Assembly: GCA_018829465.1 (NCBI GenBank)
Contig: JAHJTN010000012.1
Location: 248,001 to 312,000, forward strand
Source of the DNA: Bacteroidota bacterium
GTDB lineage: Bacteria; Bacteroidota; Bacteroidia; Flavobacteriales; Flavobacteriaceae
Reading direction: 5' to 3'
Length of the DNA: 64,000 bases
The notes under the pieces are model-generated. The model made no database searches, was not told where the DNA came from, and saw nothing but the letters and a program-made list of their open reading frames with translations. The number at the start of each line of letters is the position of its first letter. The stretch's first letter is position 1. The position numbers and the translations under genes are program-made. Shown one piece after another: positions 37,234 to 44,440 of this stretch.

Positions 37234-37293
37234 ATGAAATGCCCACTGCAAATATTTCAATGCAAACCGAAAATGATAAATTGGGCATTACAT
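37234..37293. repeat. GAAATGCCC variant of the 89-bp element
   Basis: Left arm ATGAAATGCCCA and right arm TTGGGCATTACAT. Relative to the standard copy both arms carry matching changes (C to T on the left, G to A on the right), so the pairing is kept. Confidence 0.8.
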
Positions 37294-37344
37294 TCCTGTG
37301 CTGAGCGCAGTCGAAGCATGACCGATAAAAACAAATAATATAAA

Positions 37345-37436
37345 CAGATGAAACGCCCATGTAAAAATTTTGCACCCAGGAGTATGATTATCCTAGTGCG
37401 TTCCATCTGACAGATAAAAATAAATAACATAAACAG
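37345..37436. repeat. GAAACGCCC element ending at the trpD start codon
   Basis: CAGATGAAACGCCCATG ... CCATCTGACAGATAAAAA, then an A-rich tail and CAGATGAAACAG, in which ATG is the trpD start. The distance from one CAGATGAAAC to the next is 89, as in the tandem copies upstream of the serine hydrolase. The right arm has one mismatch (AGTGCGTT). Confidence 0.9.
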
Positions 37437-38429
37437 ATGAAACAGATATTAAACCGATTGATCAACCAGGAAGTGCTTTCCAAAGCGGAAGCCAAAACGG
37501 TCTTGATCAACATTTCAAACGGGCAGTACAACAGCAGCCAAATCGCCTCTTTTCTGACGGTTTACATGATGCGCAGCATTACCGTGGAAGAATTGGAAGG
37601 TTTCCGCGATGCGCTCCTCGAACTCTGTATTGCCATCGATTTGAAAGATTTCAATGCCATCGATTTGTGTGGCACGGGCGGTGACGGAAAAGACACTTTC
37701 AACATCTCCACCACAGCCGCTTTTGTCACGGCGGGAGCGGGCATCAAAGTGGCCAAGCACGGCAATTATGGGGTTTCGTCCATCTCCGGTTCGAGCAATG
37801 TCATGGAAACTTTGGGCATTAAATTCACCAACAATGCCGATTTTTTGAAAAAAAGCATCGATGAGGCCGGGATTTGCATCCTGCATGCACCCTTGTTTCA
37901 TCCGGCCATGAAAAACGTGGCACCCATCCGAAAAGAACTGGGCGTAAAAACCTTTTTCAACATGCTCGGCCCGATGGTCAATCCGGCTTTTCCGCAAAAT
38001 CAGGTGGTGGGCGTTTTTAACCTCGAACTGGCAAGAATGTATGGCTATTTGTATCAAAATACCGATAAGAATTTCACGATTCTCCACGCTTTGGACGGTT
38101 ATGATGAAATTTCATTGACCGGAAATGCCAAAGCCATTTCAAAGACCAGCGAGAGCATGATCAGTCCCGCAGACTTCGGGTTGGAACCGCTTCAACAATC
38201 AGATATAAAAGGTGGTGAAACGGTCGAAGCTTCGGCGCAAATTTTTTTGGATGTCTTGTCCGGCAAAGGGACAAAATCGCAAAACGATGTGGTTTGTGCC
38301 AATGCTGCCATGGCGATTGCAACGGTTACAAAATGTACGCCAATGGAAGGTTTTGAATTGGCGAAAGAAAGTTTATTGTCTGGAAAAGGTTTTGAAGCTT
38401 TGAATAAATTACAAGATTTAAGCAAGTAA
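37437..38429 (+). CDS. trpD: Anthranilate phosphoribosyltransferase
   Basis: Transfers phosphoribose from PRPP to anthranilate. The 330-residue chain has the PRPP-binding glycine-rich loop DLCGTGGDGKDTFNIST, KHGNYGVSSISGSSNVME, and the anthranilate-site FFNMLGPMVNPA. Its ATG lies in the end of the 89-bp repeat. Downstream, trpC is 1.4 kb away because of an accessory gene and an inserted cassette. Confidence 0.95.
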   Translation: MKQILNRLINQEVLSKAEAKTVLINISNGQYNSSQIASFLTVYMMRSITVEELEGFRDALLELCIAIDLKDFNAIDLCGTGGDGKDTFNISTTAAFVTAGAGIKVAKHGNYGVSSISGSSNVMETLGIKFTNNADFLKKSIDEAGICILHAPLFHPAMKNVAPIRKELGVKTFFNMLGPMVNPAFPQNQVVGVFNLELARMYGYLYQNTDKNFTILHALDGYDEISLTGNAKAISKTSESMISPADFGLEPLQQSDIKGGETVEASAQIFLDVLSGKGTKSQNDVVCANAAMAIATVTKCTPMEGFELAKESLLSGKGFEALNKLQDLSK

Positions 38430-38682
38430 CAATTTGAATGATTGAATGATTGAAAAATTAAAAGATTATGACAAAATCATTTGAAGAATTTGAAGTTTAT
38501 CCCAAAGGAATTCTATCGACTAAAATAGTCTTTAAATTTTTAGAAAATAAAGCTTTTGAAAGAGAATATAATTTTAAAGGTCAAATAAAAAGAGCCGTTA
38601 TTTCAATAACTAATAACATCGCCGAAGGTTCAGAATATAATAACAACAGGCAACTCATTAGTTAGGTGTAATATAAACAGAT

Positions 38683-39453
38683 ATGAATAATAACATTAAA
38701 AACAGAATTTTGGGACCTGTAATGATTCCTGGCAAAAAAATGCTAAGGTATCATGATGAAATTGGTTTTTATGAATTGGTTATTCCTGCCGAAGCGATAG
38801 AATTTTATCGGAATAAATTCCATTCAGAGAAAAAAGAGAATAGGATCAATATTCAACATGAAGAAACAGTAAAGGAAGGTGTTAGACTTTCCGATTCTTT
38901 TTTAATTGATAGCAATAATCGACAATCATTACCATTAGAATTTCAAGACTTACCGAATGGAACTTGGATGATTGAATACACATTTGAAAATCCGGAACTA
39001 CTAATTCAATATGAAAATAATGGAATGAGAGGATTTAGTGTTGAAGGTAAATTTACCATTGAAGGCGAAGACGGCAAGAAATACACCATTCAAGAAAATT
39101 TTAAGAGAATGAATAAATTATCAGATTTATTGTCTTTTGAAATTTGGGTGCATGGCGGAGGTGCAGAAGATTGTGGAAGAAAAGAACATGGAGAAGCTCA
39201 TTTTGAACTTAAAGAAAAAAATACACGAAGACCTTTAGGGAAAATAACAATGCCATCTTTAGAATTATGGCTAAAATCTGATTTCAAGCAAAGAATTGAA
39301 TTAATGACAGTTCAAAACAAAGCCGACATTTCAAAAAAAGATAAAAAAGGAATGGTAAGATGGCTTGAATTAAATGATAATGAAAACTTACTTATTTGCC
39401 ACAAAGAATGGAATGAAAGTAATAAGGATAACAAAAGAACTACTATGATATGA
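38683..39453 (+). CDS. Cassette-encoded protein, possible XkdF/S78-like domain
   Basis: A 256-residue soluble protein, clearly AT-richer than the trp genes. Residues about 10-128 resemble, from memory, phage XkdF-type (Peptidase_S78_2) proteins: GPVMIPGKKMLR, a helix AEAIEFYRNKF, NIQHEE (His59), LSDSFLID (Ser72), LPNGTWMIEY and RGFSVEG (116-122). A His and a Ser in these positions would fit a protease dyad, but this is by eye. The C-terminal part has HGEAHFEL (169-176) and a Trp-rich helix MVRWLELNDNENLLICHKEW, vaguely like DUF4160. Cassette proteins are often defence, toxin-antitoxin or stress functions. Function unknown. Confidence 0.55.
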   Translation: MNNNIKNRILGPVMIPGKKMLRYHDEIGFYELVIPAEAIEFYRNKFHSEKKENRINIQHEETVKEGVRLSDSFLIDSNNRQSLPLEFQDLPNGTWMIEYTFENPELLIQYENNGMRGFSVEGKFTIEGEDGKKYTIQENFKRMNKLSDLLSFEIWVHGGGAEDCGRKEHGEAHFELKEKNTRRPLGKITMPSLELWLKSDFKQRIELMTVQNKADISKKDKKGMVRWLELNDNENLLICHKEWNESNKDNKRTTMI

Positions 39454-39460
39454 ATACTAC

Positions 39461-39586
39461 ACCTAACAGCACCTACCCAAAAGGCGGGGTTTCGTGTTCC
39501 AAAGACAGTTTTGAGGTTAATCAAACAGTAGTTTTTCAAATCAAGTTTTGTAATAAAAGTCCCGCCCTTCGGGTAGCTGCAAAACG
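39461..39586 (+). other. attC-like recombination site of the cassette
   Basis: R''-like ACCTAAC (39461-39467) is followed by AGCACCTACCC, AAAA, GGCGGGG; after a 70-base loop come TCCCGCC, CTTC, GGGTAGCTGC, AAAACG. GCACCTACCC pairs with GGGTAGCTGC at 9 of 10 positions and GGCGGG with CCCGCC perfectly. The R' half (GTTAGGT) is at the other end of the cassette, as expected for an integrated copy. Closed length would be about 132 bp, within the known attC range. The spacers next to R'' and R' are unequal. Confidence 0.75.
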
Positions 39587-39804
39587 ATATTTGAAAATCT
39601 CAACAGGAAGTTGCGCAGAAGTTAGAAGTATGCTAATATTATCTCGGGAACTTGGCTTTTGTTCCCAAACAGAAATCGAAGAAGGCTATAAAACAAGTAT
39701 AGAAATATCTCAAAACTTGTCCAATTTTATAAAATATTTAAGTTCTAAAATCAAAGACAAATTTTTATTTAGGTTGGATTTTTTCAATCTTTAAATTATA
39801 ATAA

Positions 39805-40587
39805 ATGAACATCCTCGAAAAGATAATAGCCGACAAAAAAAGAGAAATCATGCTCAAAAAATCCGTCATTCCGGTAGCGCAACTGGAAGCTTCGGTTTTG
39901 TTTGAAAGAACGGCGCTTTCGCTGTGCGAAAATTTAAAAGAAAAGCCCTTTGGCATCATTGCCGAGCACAAACGCCGGTCGCCGTCCAAAGCGGTTATCA
40001 ACCAAAGTTTTTCGGTGGAAGAAGTGGTAAAAGGCTATGAAGATGCAGCTGCGGCCGCAATCTCCGTACTCACCGATGGTAAGTATTTTGGCGGCTCCTT
40101 AGACGATTTGATCCTGGCAAGGGCTTCCGTCAACATTCCGCTATTGCGCAAAGAATTTATCGTAGATGAATACCAAATCCTCGAAGCCAAAGCACACGGT
40201 GCTGACCTGATTTTGCTGATTGCCGCGGTTTTAACACGTACCGAAATCAAGCAGTTGTCCGAATTTGCCAAAGGTCTCGGTTTGGAGGTATTGCTCGAAG
40301 TGCACAACCGCGAAGAACTCCAAAAGGCCGTCATGCCGGGTTTGGATTTGATAGGCGTCAACAACCGAAACCTAAAAACTTTTGAAGTAAGCATCGATAC
40401 AAGTAAGCAATTGGCAGCAGACATCCCTGATGATTTCACCAAAGTTTCCGAAAGCGGCATCAGCAATGTCTCTTCGATCAAAGAATTGATGCCGTTTGGG
40501 TTTAAGGGTTTCCTCATCGGCGAGAATTTTATGAAAACGGACGACCCGGGCGGAGCGGCGAAAGAATTTATAAACCGTATTCGTTAA
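39805..40587 (+). CDS. trpC: Indole-3-glycerol-phosphate synthase
   Basis: Closes the indole ring from CdRP. The 260-residue TIM barrel has IIAEHKRRSPSKAVI (catalytic Glu and Lys region), LLRKEFIVDEYQ (catalytic Lys), LLEVHNREEL, GVNNRNLKTF and SESGISN, all standard. It is a single-function protein, not fused to TrpF. Its start lies 10 bases after the broken four-helix gene, and transcription must pass through that accessory DNA. Confidence 0.95.
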   Translation: MNILEKIIADKKREIMLKKSVIPVAQLEASVLFERTALSLCENLKEKPFGIIAEHKRRSPSKAVINQSFSVEEVVKGYEDAAAAAISVLTDGKYFGGSLDDLILARASVNIPLLRKEFIVDEYQILEAKAHGADLILLIAAVLTRTEIKQLSEFAKGLGLEVLLEVHNREELQKAVMPGLDLIGVNNRNLKTFEVSIDTSKQLAADIPDDFTKVSESGISNVSSIKELMPFGFKGFLIGENFMKTDDPGGAAKEFINRIR

Positions 40588-40594
40588 AAAAACC

Positions 40595-40629
40595 TAAACC
40601 CGTAAGGTTTCTAAAACCTTTCGGGTTTA
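40595..40629. repeat. CCCGAAAGG palindrome, copy 2
   Basis: TAAACCCGTAAGGTTT and AAACCTTTCGGGTTTA form a 16-bp inverted repeat with one mismatch and a 3-base loop, immediately after trpC. Confidence 0.85.
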
Positions 40630-40644
40630 AAAAGTTAAATTCCT

Positions 40645-40733
40645 ATGAAACGCCCATGTAAAAATTTTGCTCACAGGAGTATGATTATCCTAGGGCGTTA
40701 CATCTGACCGATAAAAATAAATAATAAAAACAG
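40645..40733. repeat. GAAACGCCC element ending at the trpF start codon
   Basis: ATGAAACGCCCATG ... TAGGGCGTTACATCTGACC, then an A-rich tail and CAGATGAAACTA containing the trpF start. Length and internal order match the trpD and serine hydrolase copies. Confidence 0.9.
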
Positions 40734-41348
40734 ATGAAACTAAAAATATGTGGCCTTAAATTTTCCGAAAACATCCAGGCGGTTGCCGGTTTGGCACCCG
40801 ATTATATGGGTTTTATTTTTTGGGAACAATCGCCGCGCTTTTTTACCGGAAACATACCCGAACTTCCCAAAAACATCAGGAAAACCGGTGTTTTTGTCGA
40901 TGCGCCGATAGATGATGTGCGGGAAAAGATCGAAAAACACCAATTGCAAGCCGTTCAGCTACATGGCAAAGAAACACCCGAATATTGCCGGCAATTGGCA
41001 ACTTTAAAAGTCGAGATTATCAAAGTCTTTTCGATAGGTGCAACCTTCGATTTTTACCAATTAGAAGCCTACGAAGAAGTCTGCGATTTCTATCTGTTCG
41101 ACACCAAAGGCAAATTGCCGGGCGGAAACGGTTATGTTTTCGATTGGGAAGTTTTAAAAAAGTACAACAGCCCCAAACCTTTTTTCCTGAGTGGCGGCAT
41201 CGGATTGGATGAAGTGGAACAAGTGAAAAAAATACGCGAAGCCGATTTGCCGGTTTATGCCATCGATGTAAACAGTAAATTTGAAACCGAACCGGGCTTA
41301 AAAAGCATTGAAAAACTACATATTTTTAAAAAAGAACTAATAAAATAA
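40734..41348 (+). CDS. trpF: Phosphoribosylanthranilate isomerase
   Basis: Amadori isomerisation of PRA to CdRP. The 204-residue barrel starts MKLKICGLKFSENIQAV with the catalytic Cys6 in KICG, and has GFIFWEQSPRF, VQLHGKETPEYC, FLLFDTKGKLPGGNG-type block (catalytic Asp in FDTKG) and FLSGGIGLDEV. Its first codons ATG-AAA-C coincide with the repeat end. Confidence 0.95.
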   Translation: MKLKICGLKFSENIQAVAGLAPDYMGFIFWEQSPRFFTGNIPELPKNIRKTGVFVDAPIDDVREKIEKHQLQAVQLHGKETPEYCRQLATLKVEIIKVFSIGATFDFYQLEAYEEVCDFYLFDTKGKLPGGNGYVFDWEVLKKYNSPKPFFLSGGIGLDEVEQVKKIREADLPVYAIDVNSKFETEPGLKSIEKLHIFKKELIK

Positions 41349-41361
41349 AACCAACGAGACC

Positions 41362-41530
41362 CGAAAGGTATCAAAACGAGACCTCACAGGTTTTCAAAAC
41401 GAGACCTCACAGGTTTTCAAAACCTGTGAGGTCTGTAAAGAATTCAAACAAAGAAAAGAAAAAAATTCAAAACCTGTGAGGTCTGTAAAGAATCAAACAA
41501 AGAAAAGAAAAAAATTCAAAACCTGTGAGT
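41362..41530. repeat. Cluster of CTCACAGG palindromes and half-units upstream of the transposase
   Basis: In order: one GACCCGAAAGGTATCAAAAC half-unit, two GAGACCTCACAGGTTTTCAAAAC left halves, the second completed to a full palindrome by CCTGTGAGGTCTGTAAAGAA, then two more right halves (AAAACCTGTGAGGTCTGT, then a degenerate AAAACCTGTGAGTCT) separated by AAACAAAGAAAAGAAAAAAA. It looks like repeated partial duplication of one palindrome. Confidence 0.88.
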
Positions 41531-41547
41531 CTACTAAACCCTAGATT

Positions 41548-42099
41548 ATGAAATATCAGCCTTTAGAATCCGGACATCTCTATCATATTTTTAATAAAGG
41601 TAATAACAGAGAAACGATATTTAAAGAACCTAAAAACTATATTTATTTTCTTTCTTTGATAAAAAAATATTTGCTTGATGATATGGAATTATTCGCATAT
41701 TGTTTAATGCCCAATCACTTTCATTTTGTTCTAAAAATAAATGAATCTTCTAAAAATCCCTCGCGACTGCTATCGAATCTATTTAACGCCTATTCAAAGT
41801 CTATTAATAAGATGTATAATCGAGAAGGGAGTCTTTTTAAAGACAGGTTTTCCCGTAAGAAAGTTGAAGATGAAATATATTTAAAAAAACTCATAATTTA
41901 TGTGCATACCAACCCTTTACACCATGGATTTGATGAACCATTTAACCAGTATAAGTATTCATCTTATAAAAGTTATATTGAAAATGATGCATATTTAGTG
42001 AAATTTGAAAACATAAAAGATTTGTTTTTCGACTTGGATAATTTTGAATATTGCCATCAGGAAAAAGAAATGCAACAATCGTATCAATTTGAAGAATAA
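41548..42099 (+). CDS. REP-associated tyrosine transposase (Y1/IS200-like)
   Basis: A 183-residue single-strand DNA transposase of the RAYT group. It has the HUH motif in YCLMPNHFHFVL (His57, His59) and the downstream helix with the likely nucleophile, NLFNAYSKSINKMY (Tyr82), followed by GSLFKDRFSRKKV, all typical. AT-rich compared with the trp genes. It has no IS ends of its own and sits between clusters of CTCACAGG palindromes, the arrangement expected for a RAYT with its REPs. It is inserted between trpF and trpB in the same direction. Confidence 0.88.
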   Translation: MKYQPLESGHLYHIFNKGNNRETIFKEPKNYIYFLSLIKKYLLDDMELFAYCLMPNHFHFVLKINESSKNPSRLLSNLFNAYSKSINKMYNREGSLFKDRFSRKKVEDEIYLKKLIIYVHTNPLHHGFDEPFNQYKYSSYKSYIENDAYLVKFENIKDLFFDLDNFEYCHQEKEMQQSYQFEE

Positions 42100-42133
42100 T
42101 TTATTTTAGAACTATTAGCATCCCTCACTAAAA

Positions 42134-42207
42134 GACCTCACAGGTTTTGAAAACCTGTGAGGTCTGTAAAGAATTTAAACAAGAAAGGTTTCAAAACCTG
42201 TGAGATC
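42134..42207. repeat. CTCACAGG palindrome downstream of the transposase
   Basis: A full palindrome (GACCTCACAGGTTTT / AAAACCTGTGAGGTC, one central G) followed by CTGTAAAGAATTTAAAC and an extra right half (TTTCAAAACCTGTGAGATC). With the cluster on the other side it brackets the transposase gene. Confidence 0.88.
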
Positions 42208-42236
42208 CATATTAAAGACTTAAAAAAATTACACCT

Positions 42237-43418
42237 ATGAGTTACCACGTCAACGAAAAAGGCTACTACGGCGAATTTGGCGGTGCCTACATCCCCGAAA
42301 TGCTCTACCCGAATGTAGCCGAATTGCGCGAACAATACCTGTCTGTCATGCTGCAACCCGACTTCCAATCGGAGTTTCGCGCCTTGCTCCGCGATTATGT
42401 CGGCAGGCCCACGCCGCTTTATTTTGCCAAAAGATTGTCTGAAAAATACAACACCAAAATCTACCTCAAACGCGAAGATTTGTGCCATACCGGCGCGCAC
42501 AAAGTCAACAACACCATCGGGCAGATACTCATGGCGCAACGCCTCGGCAAAACCCGCATCATCGCCGAGACCGGGGCTGGGCAACACGGTGTGGCCACCG
42601 CCACGGTCTGTGCGTTGATGGGTTTGCAATGCATCGTCTATATGGGCGAAATCGACATCGAAAGACAAGCACCCAACGTAGCCCGGATGAAAATGCTCGG
42701 TGCCGAAGTCAGGCCCGCCAAATCGGGTTCGCGTACCCTCAAAGATGCCACCAACGAAGCCATCCGCGATTGGATCAACAACCCTGTGGACACGCATTAT
42801 ATCATCGGTTCGGTCGTTGGGCCGCATCCCTACCCGGATATGGTGGCGCGGTTTCAGTCGGTCATTTCCGAAGAAATCAAATACCAACTGCTCGAAACCG
42901 AAGGTAGGGACATCCCCGATTATGTCATCGCCTGTGTGGGCGGCGGTAGCAATGCCGCAGGGGCGTTCTATCACTTTTTGGATGATGAACGCGTACACCT
43001 CATAGCCGTGGAAGCCGCAGGTAAAGGTATCGATACAGGAGAGAGCGCGGCCACTTCGGTTTTGGGAAAAACCGGCATTATACACGGCAGCAAAACCCTC
43101 TTGATGCAAACCCCGGACGGACAGATCACCGAACCCTATTCCATTTCTGCCGGGTTGGACTATCCTGGTGTCGGGCCCATGCACGCACATTTATTTCGTA
43201 GCCGCCGGGCCGAATTTATATCCATCACCGACGACCAAGCCATGCAGTGGGGGCTTGAATTGTCCAAAACAGAAGGCATCATCCCGGCCATCGAATCGGC
43301 ACATGCCTTTGCCGTGTTAGATGAGAAAAAATTTAAGCCCACCGACGTGGTCGTCATCAACCTGTCGGGGCGGGGCGACAAAGATTTGAATACGTATATC
43401 AAATATTTTAATTTTTAG
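42237..43418 (+). CDS. trpB: Tryptophan synthase beta chain
   Basis: PLP enzyme joining indole and serine. The 393-residue chain has [14 protein letters not shown], the PLP-lysine motif [48 protein letters not shown] and GLDYPGVGP. Its stop codon TAG is immediately continued by a GGGCGTT repeat, whose first G is the last base of the stop. A long antisense frame here is a codon-bias shadow. Confidence 0.96.
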   Translation: MSYHVNEKGYYGEFGGAYIPEMLYPNVAELREQYLSVMLQPDFQSEFRALLRDYVGRPTPLYFAKRLSEKYNTKIYLKREDLCHTGAHKVNNTIGQILMAQRLGKTRIIAETGAGQHGVATATVCALMGLQCIVYMGEIDIERQAPNVARMKMLGAEVRPAKSGSRTLKDATNEAIRDWINNPVDTHYIIGSVVGPHPYPDMVARFQSVISEEIKYQLLETEGRDIPDYVIACVGGGSNAAGAFYHFLDDERVHLIAVEAAGKGIDTGESAATSVLGKTGIIHGSKTLLMQTPDGQITEPYSISAGLDYPGVGPMHAHLFRSRRAEFISITDDQAMQWGLELSKTEGIIPAIESAHAFAVLDEKKFKPTDVVVINLSGRGDKDLNTYIKYFNF

Positions 43419-43489
43419 GGCGTTCCCCCGCCAACGGCGGGGGTCGGGCTATCCGCGGCACACGGTGCCTTGCTGCTATCCCTAACGCG
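43418..43489. repeat. GGGCGTT...CTATCCCTAACGC palindromic repeat, copy 2
   Basis: GGGCGTT, a strong hairpin CCCCCGCC-aac-GGCGGGGG, CGGGCTATCCGC, GGCAC-ac-GGTGCC, then GCTATCCCTAACGCG. It shares ends and the central block with the copy between metF and metH, while the hairpin stems differ. Confidence 0.85.
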
Positions 43490-43507
43490 AAGAGTGAATT
43501 TTCAAAT

Positions 43508-43583
43508 GAGACCTCACAGGTTTCAAAAAACAAAAAACAGACCTCACAGGTTTCAACCCCGATGCTTCGGGGCTGTGAGGTCT
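43508..43583. repeat. CTCACAGG repeat with nested hairpin upstream of trpA
   Basis: One left half (GACCTCACAGGTTTC) is followed by a complete unit GACCTCACAG ... CTGTGAGGTC whose interior is a second stem CCCCGA-tgct-TCGGGG. No T-run follows (it ends in A's). Confidence 0.85.
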
Positions 43584-43602
43584 AAAAAAAAGATAAAAAG
43601 AA

Positions 43603-44364
43603 ATGAACCGGATCAAACTCAAATTACAAGAAAACAAGAAACTGCTGTCTATCTATTTCACGGCAGGCTTTCCGAACCTAAACGACACAGTTCCCATACT
43701 GCAGGCCTTGCAGGAAAACGGGGTGGACATGGTCGAAATCGGGTTGCCGTTCAGCGACCCTTTGGCAGACGGACCGACGATACAAGCGAGCTCTACCCGG
43801 GCTTTGCACAACGGCATGACTTCCGATAAACTCTTCGGTCAACTCAAAGACATTCGAAAAACCGTGCATATCCCGCTCATCATCATGGGTTATTTCAACC
43901 CGGTGATGCAGTACGGGGTGGAACGGTTTTGCCAAAAATGCCGGGAAATCGGCATCGACGGGCTCATCATTCCCGATCTGCCGGTGGACGTCTATGAAGA
44001 AAATTACAAACCGCTTTTTGAACAATACGGCCTGGCCAATATTTTTCTGATCACCCCGCAGACTTCCGAAGCACGCATCCGGTTTATCGACTCGGTTTCG
44101 GACGGATTTATCTACATGGTGAGCAGCGCGAGCGTCACGGGTGCCAAAGGCACATTCGGAGCGGAACAAAAACAGTATTTTGAGCGCATCGCAAAGTTGG
44201 ACCTCAAAAATCCGCAAATCGTAGGCTTTGGCATAAGCAACCGCGAGACCTTTGCACAAGCCACAAAGCAAGCAAAAGGGGCCATCATCGGCTCGGCATT
44301 TATCAAATTTTTGGAGGAAAACGGCCTTGAAAAAATTGGGGCGTTTGTGAGTGACATTCGATAG
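43603..44364 (+). CDS. trpA: Tryptophan synthase alpha chain
   Basis: Cleaves indole-3-glycerol phosphate to indole, which is channelled to TrpB. The 253-residue barrel has FTAGFPNLND, MVEIGLPFSDPLADGPTIQ (catalytic Glu47 region), the Asp in GLIIPDLPV, and GFGISNRE. Last gene of the operon; a terminator follows. Confidence 0.95.
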   Translation: MNRIKLKLQENKKLLSIYFTAGFPNLNDTVPILQALQENGVDMVEIGLPFSDPLADGPTIQASSTRALHNGMTSDKLFGQLKDIRKTVHIPLIIMGYFNPVMQYGVERFCQKCREIGIDGLIIPDLPVDVYEENYKPLFEQYGLANIFLITPQTSEARIRFIDSVSDGFIYMVSSASVTGAKGTFGAEQKQYFERIAKLDLKNPQIVGFGISNRETFAQATKQAKGAIIGSAFIKFLEENGLEKIGAFVSDIR

Positions 44365-44365
44365 T

Positions 44366-44402
44366 AACCGAAAAAGGCTTTAGATTTCTAACGGTTTTTT
44401 TT
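44366..44402 (+). terminator. trp operon terminator
   Basis: AACCG and CGGTT pair around an inner TAGA-tt-TCTA stem, with eight T's at the end, two bases after the trpA stop. Confidence 0.75.
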
Positions 44403-44440
44403 ATACCTTGTGAGACTTAAACCTTTAAAATTTACGAATC

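Larger units (their letters stand above)
37085..37436. other. trpG-trpD spacer filled with repeats
   Basis: 352 bases. About 145 bases of unassigned AT-rich sequence are followed by a diverged GAAATGCCC element (37234-37293), a CTGAGCGCAGTCGAAG module (37297-37315) and an intact GAAACGCCC element reaching the trpD start. No gene or terminator seen. Confidence 0.8.
38662..39586 (+). mobile_element. Integron-type gene cassette (925 bp) inserted at a secondary site
   Basis: Left edge G|TTAGGTG matches the integron core site GTTRRRY; right edge has ACCTAAC (RYYYAAC) followed by a long imperfect hairpin ending ...CG|AT. One ORF fills the space and stops 7 bases before the ACCTAAC box. On circularisation the ends would join as CGTTAGGTGTA, giving a complete attC-like site whose outer boxes pair over 10 bp. 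The target reads AG|AT, compatible with the GWT consensus of secondary integration sites. There is no target duplication and no transposase. No integrase gene is in the window, so the source integron is elsewhere or lost. Confidence 0.78.
38468..39794 (+). pseudogene. Four-helix-bundle protein gene split by a 925-bp insertion
   Basis: The first 64 codons (MTKSFEEFEVYPKGILSTKI to NNNRQLI) and the last 68 codons (YLKISTGSCAEV to the end) are two halves of one four-helix-bundle (S23/IVP-like) protein. Joining G38661 to A39587 makes an AGA codon and restores a continuous 133-codon frame reading NRQLIRYLKISTGS, exactly the family pattern NIAEG...F-I-R-Y-L. In the present sequence the N-terminal part meets a stop two codons into the insertion. 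These small proteins have no established function and are themselves often mobile. Confidence 0.88.

Noticed and set aside
38662-39586. Classic transposon or MITE with terminal inverted repeats
   Set aside because: The inverted 10-mers are not at both outer edges (the right one is 119 bases inside), there is no target duplication and no transposase; integron cassette geometry explains all three.
39450-39794. Independent 114-residue gene starting at the end of the cassette ORF
   Set aside because: Its first 45 codons are the attC-like hairpin and the rest is the C-terminal half of the split four-helix gene; it is a chance fusion frame.
41362-41530. CRISPR array
   Set aside because: The repeated units are halves of one palindrome with near-identical spacers (AAACAAAGAAAAGAAAAAAA) and irregular completeness; there are no unique spacers and no cas genes.
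42138-43190. 350-codon antisense frame opposite trpB
   Set aside because: It mirrors a well-conserved trpB gene in a GC-richer stretch, has low-complexity His/Asp/Gly composition and no recognisable domain: a codon-bias shadow.
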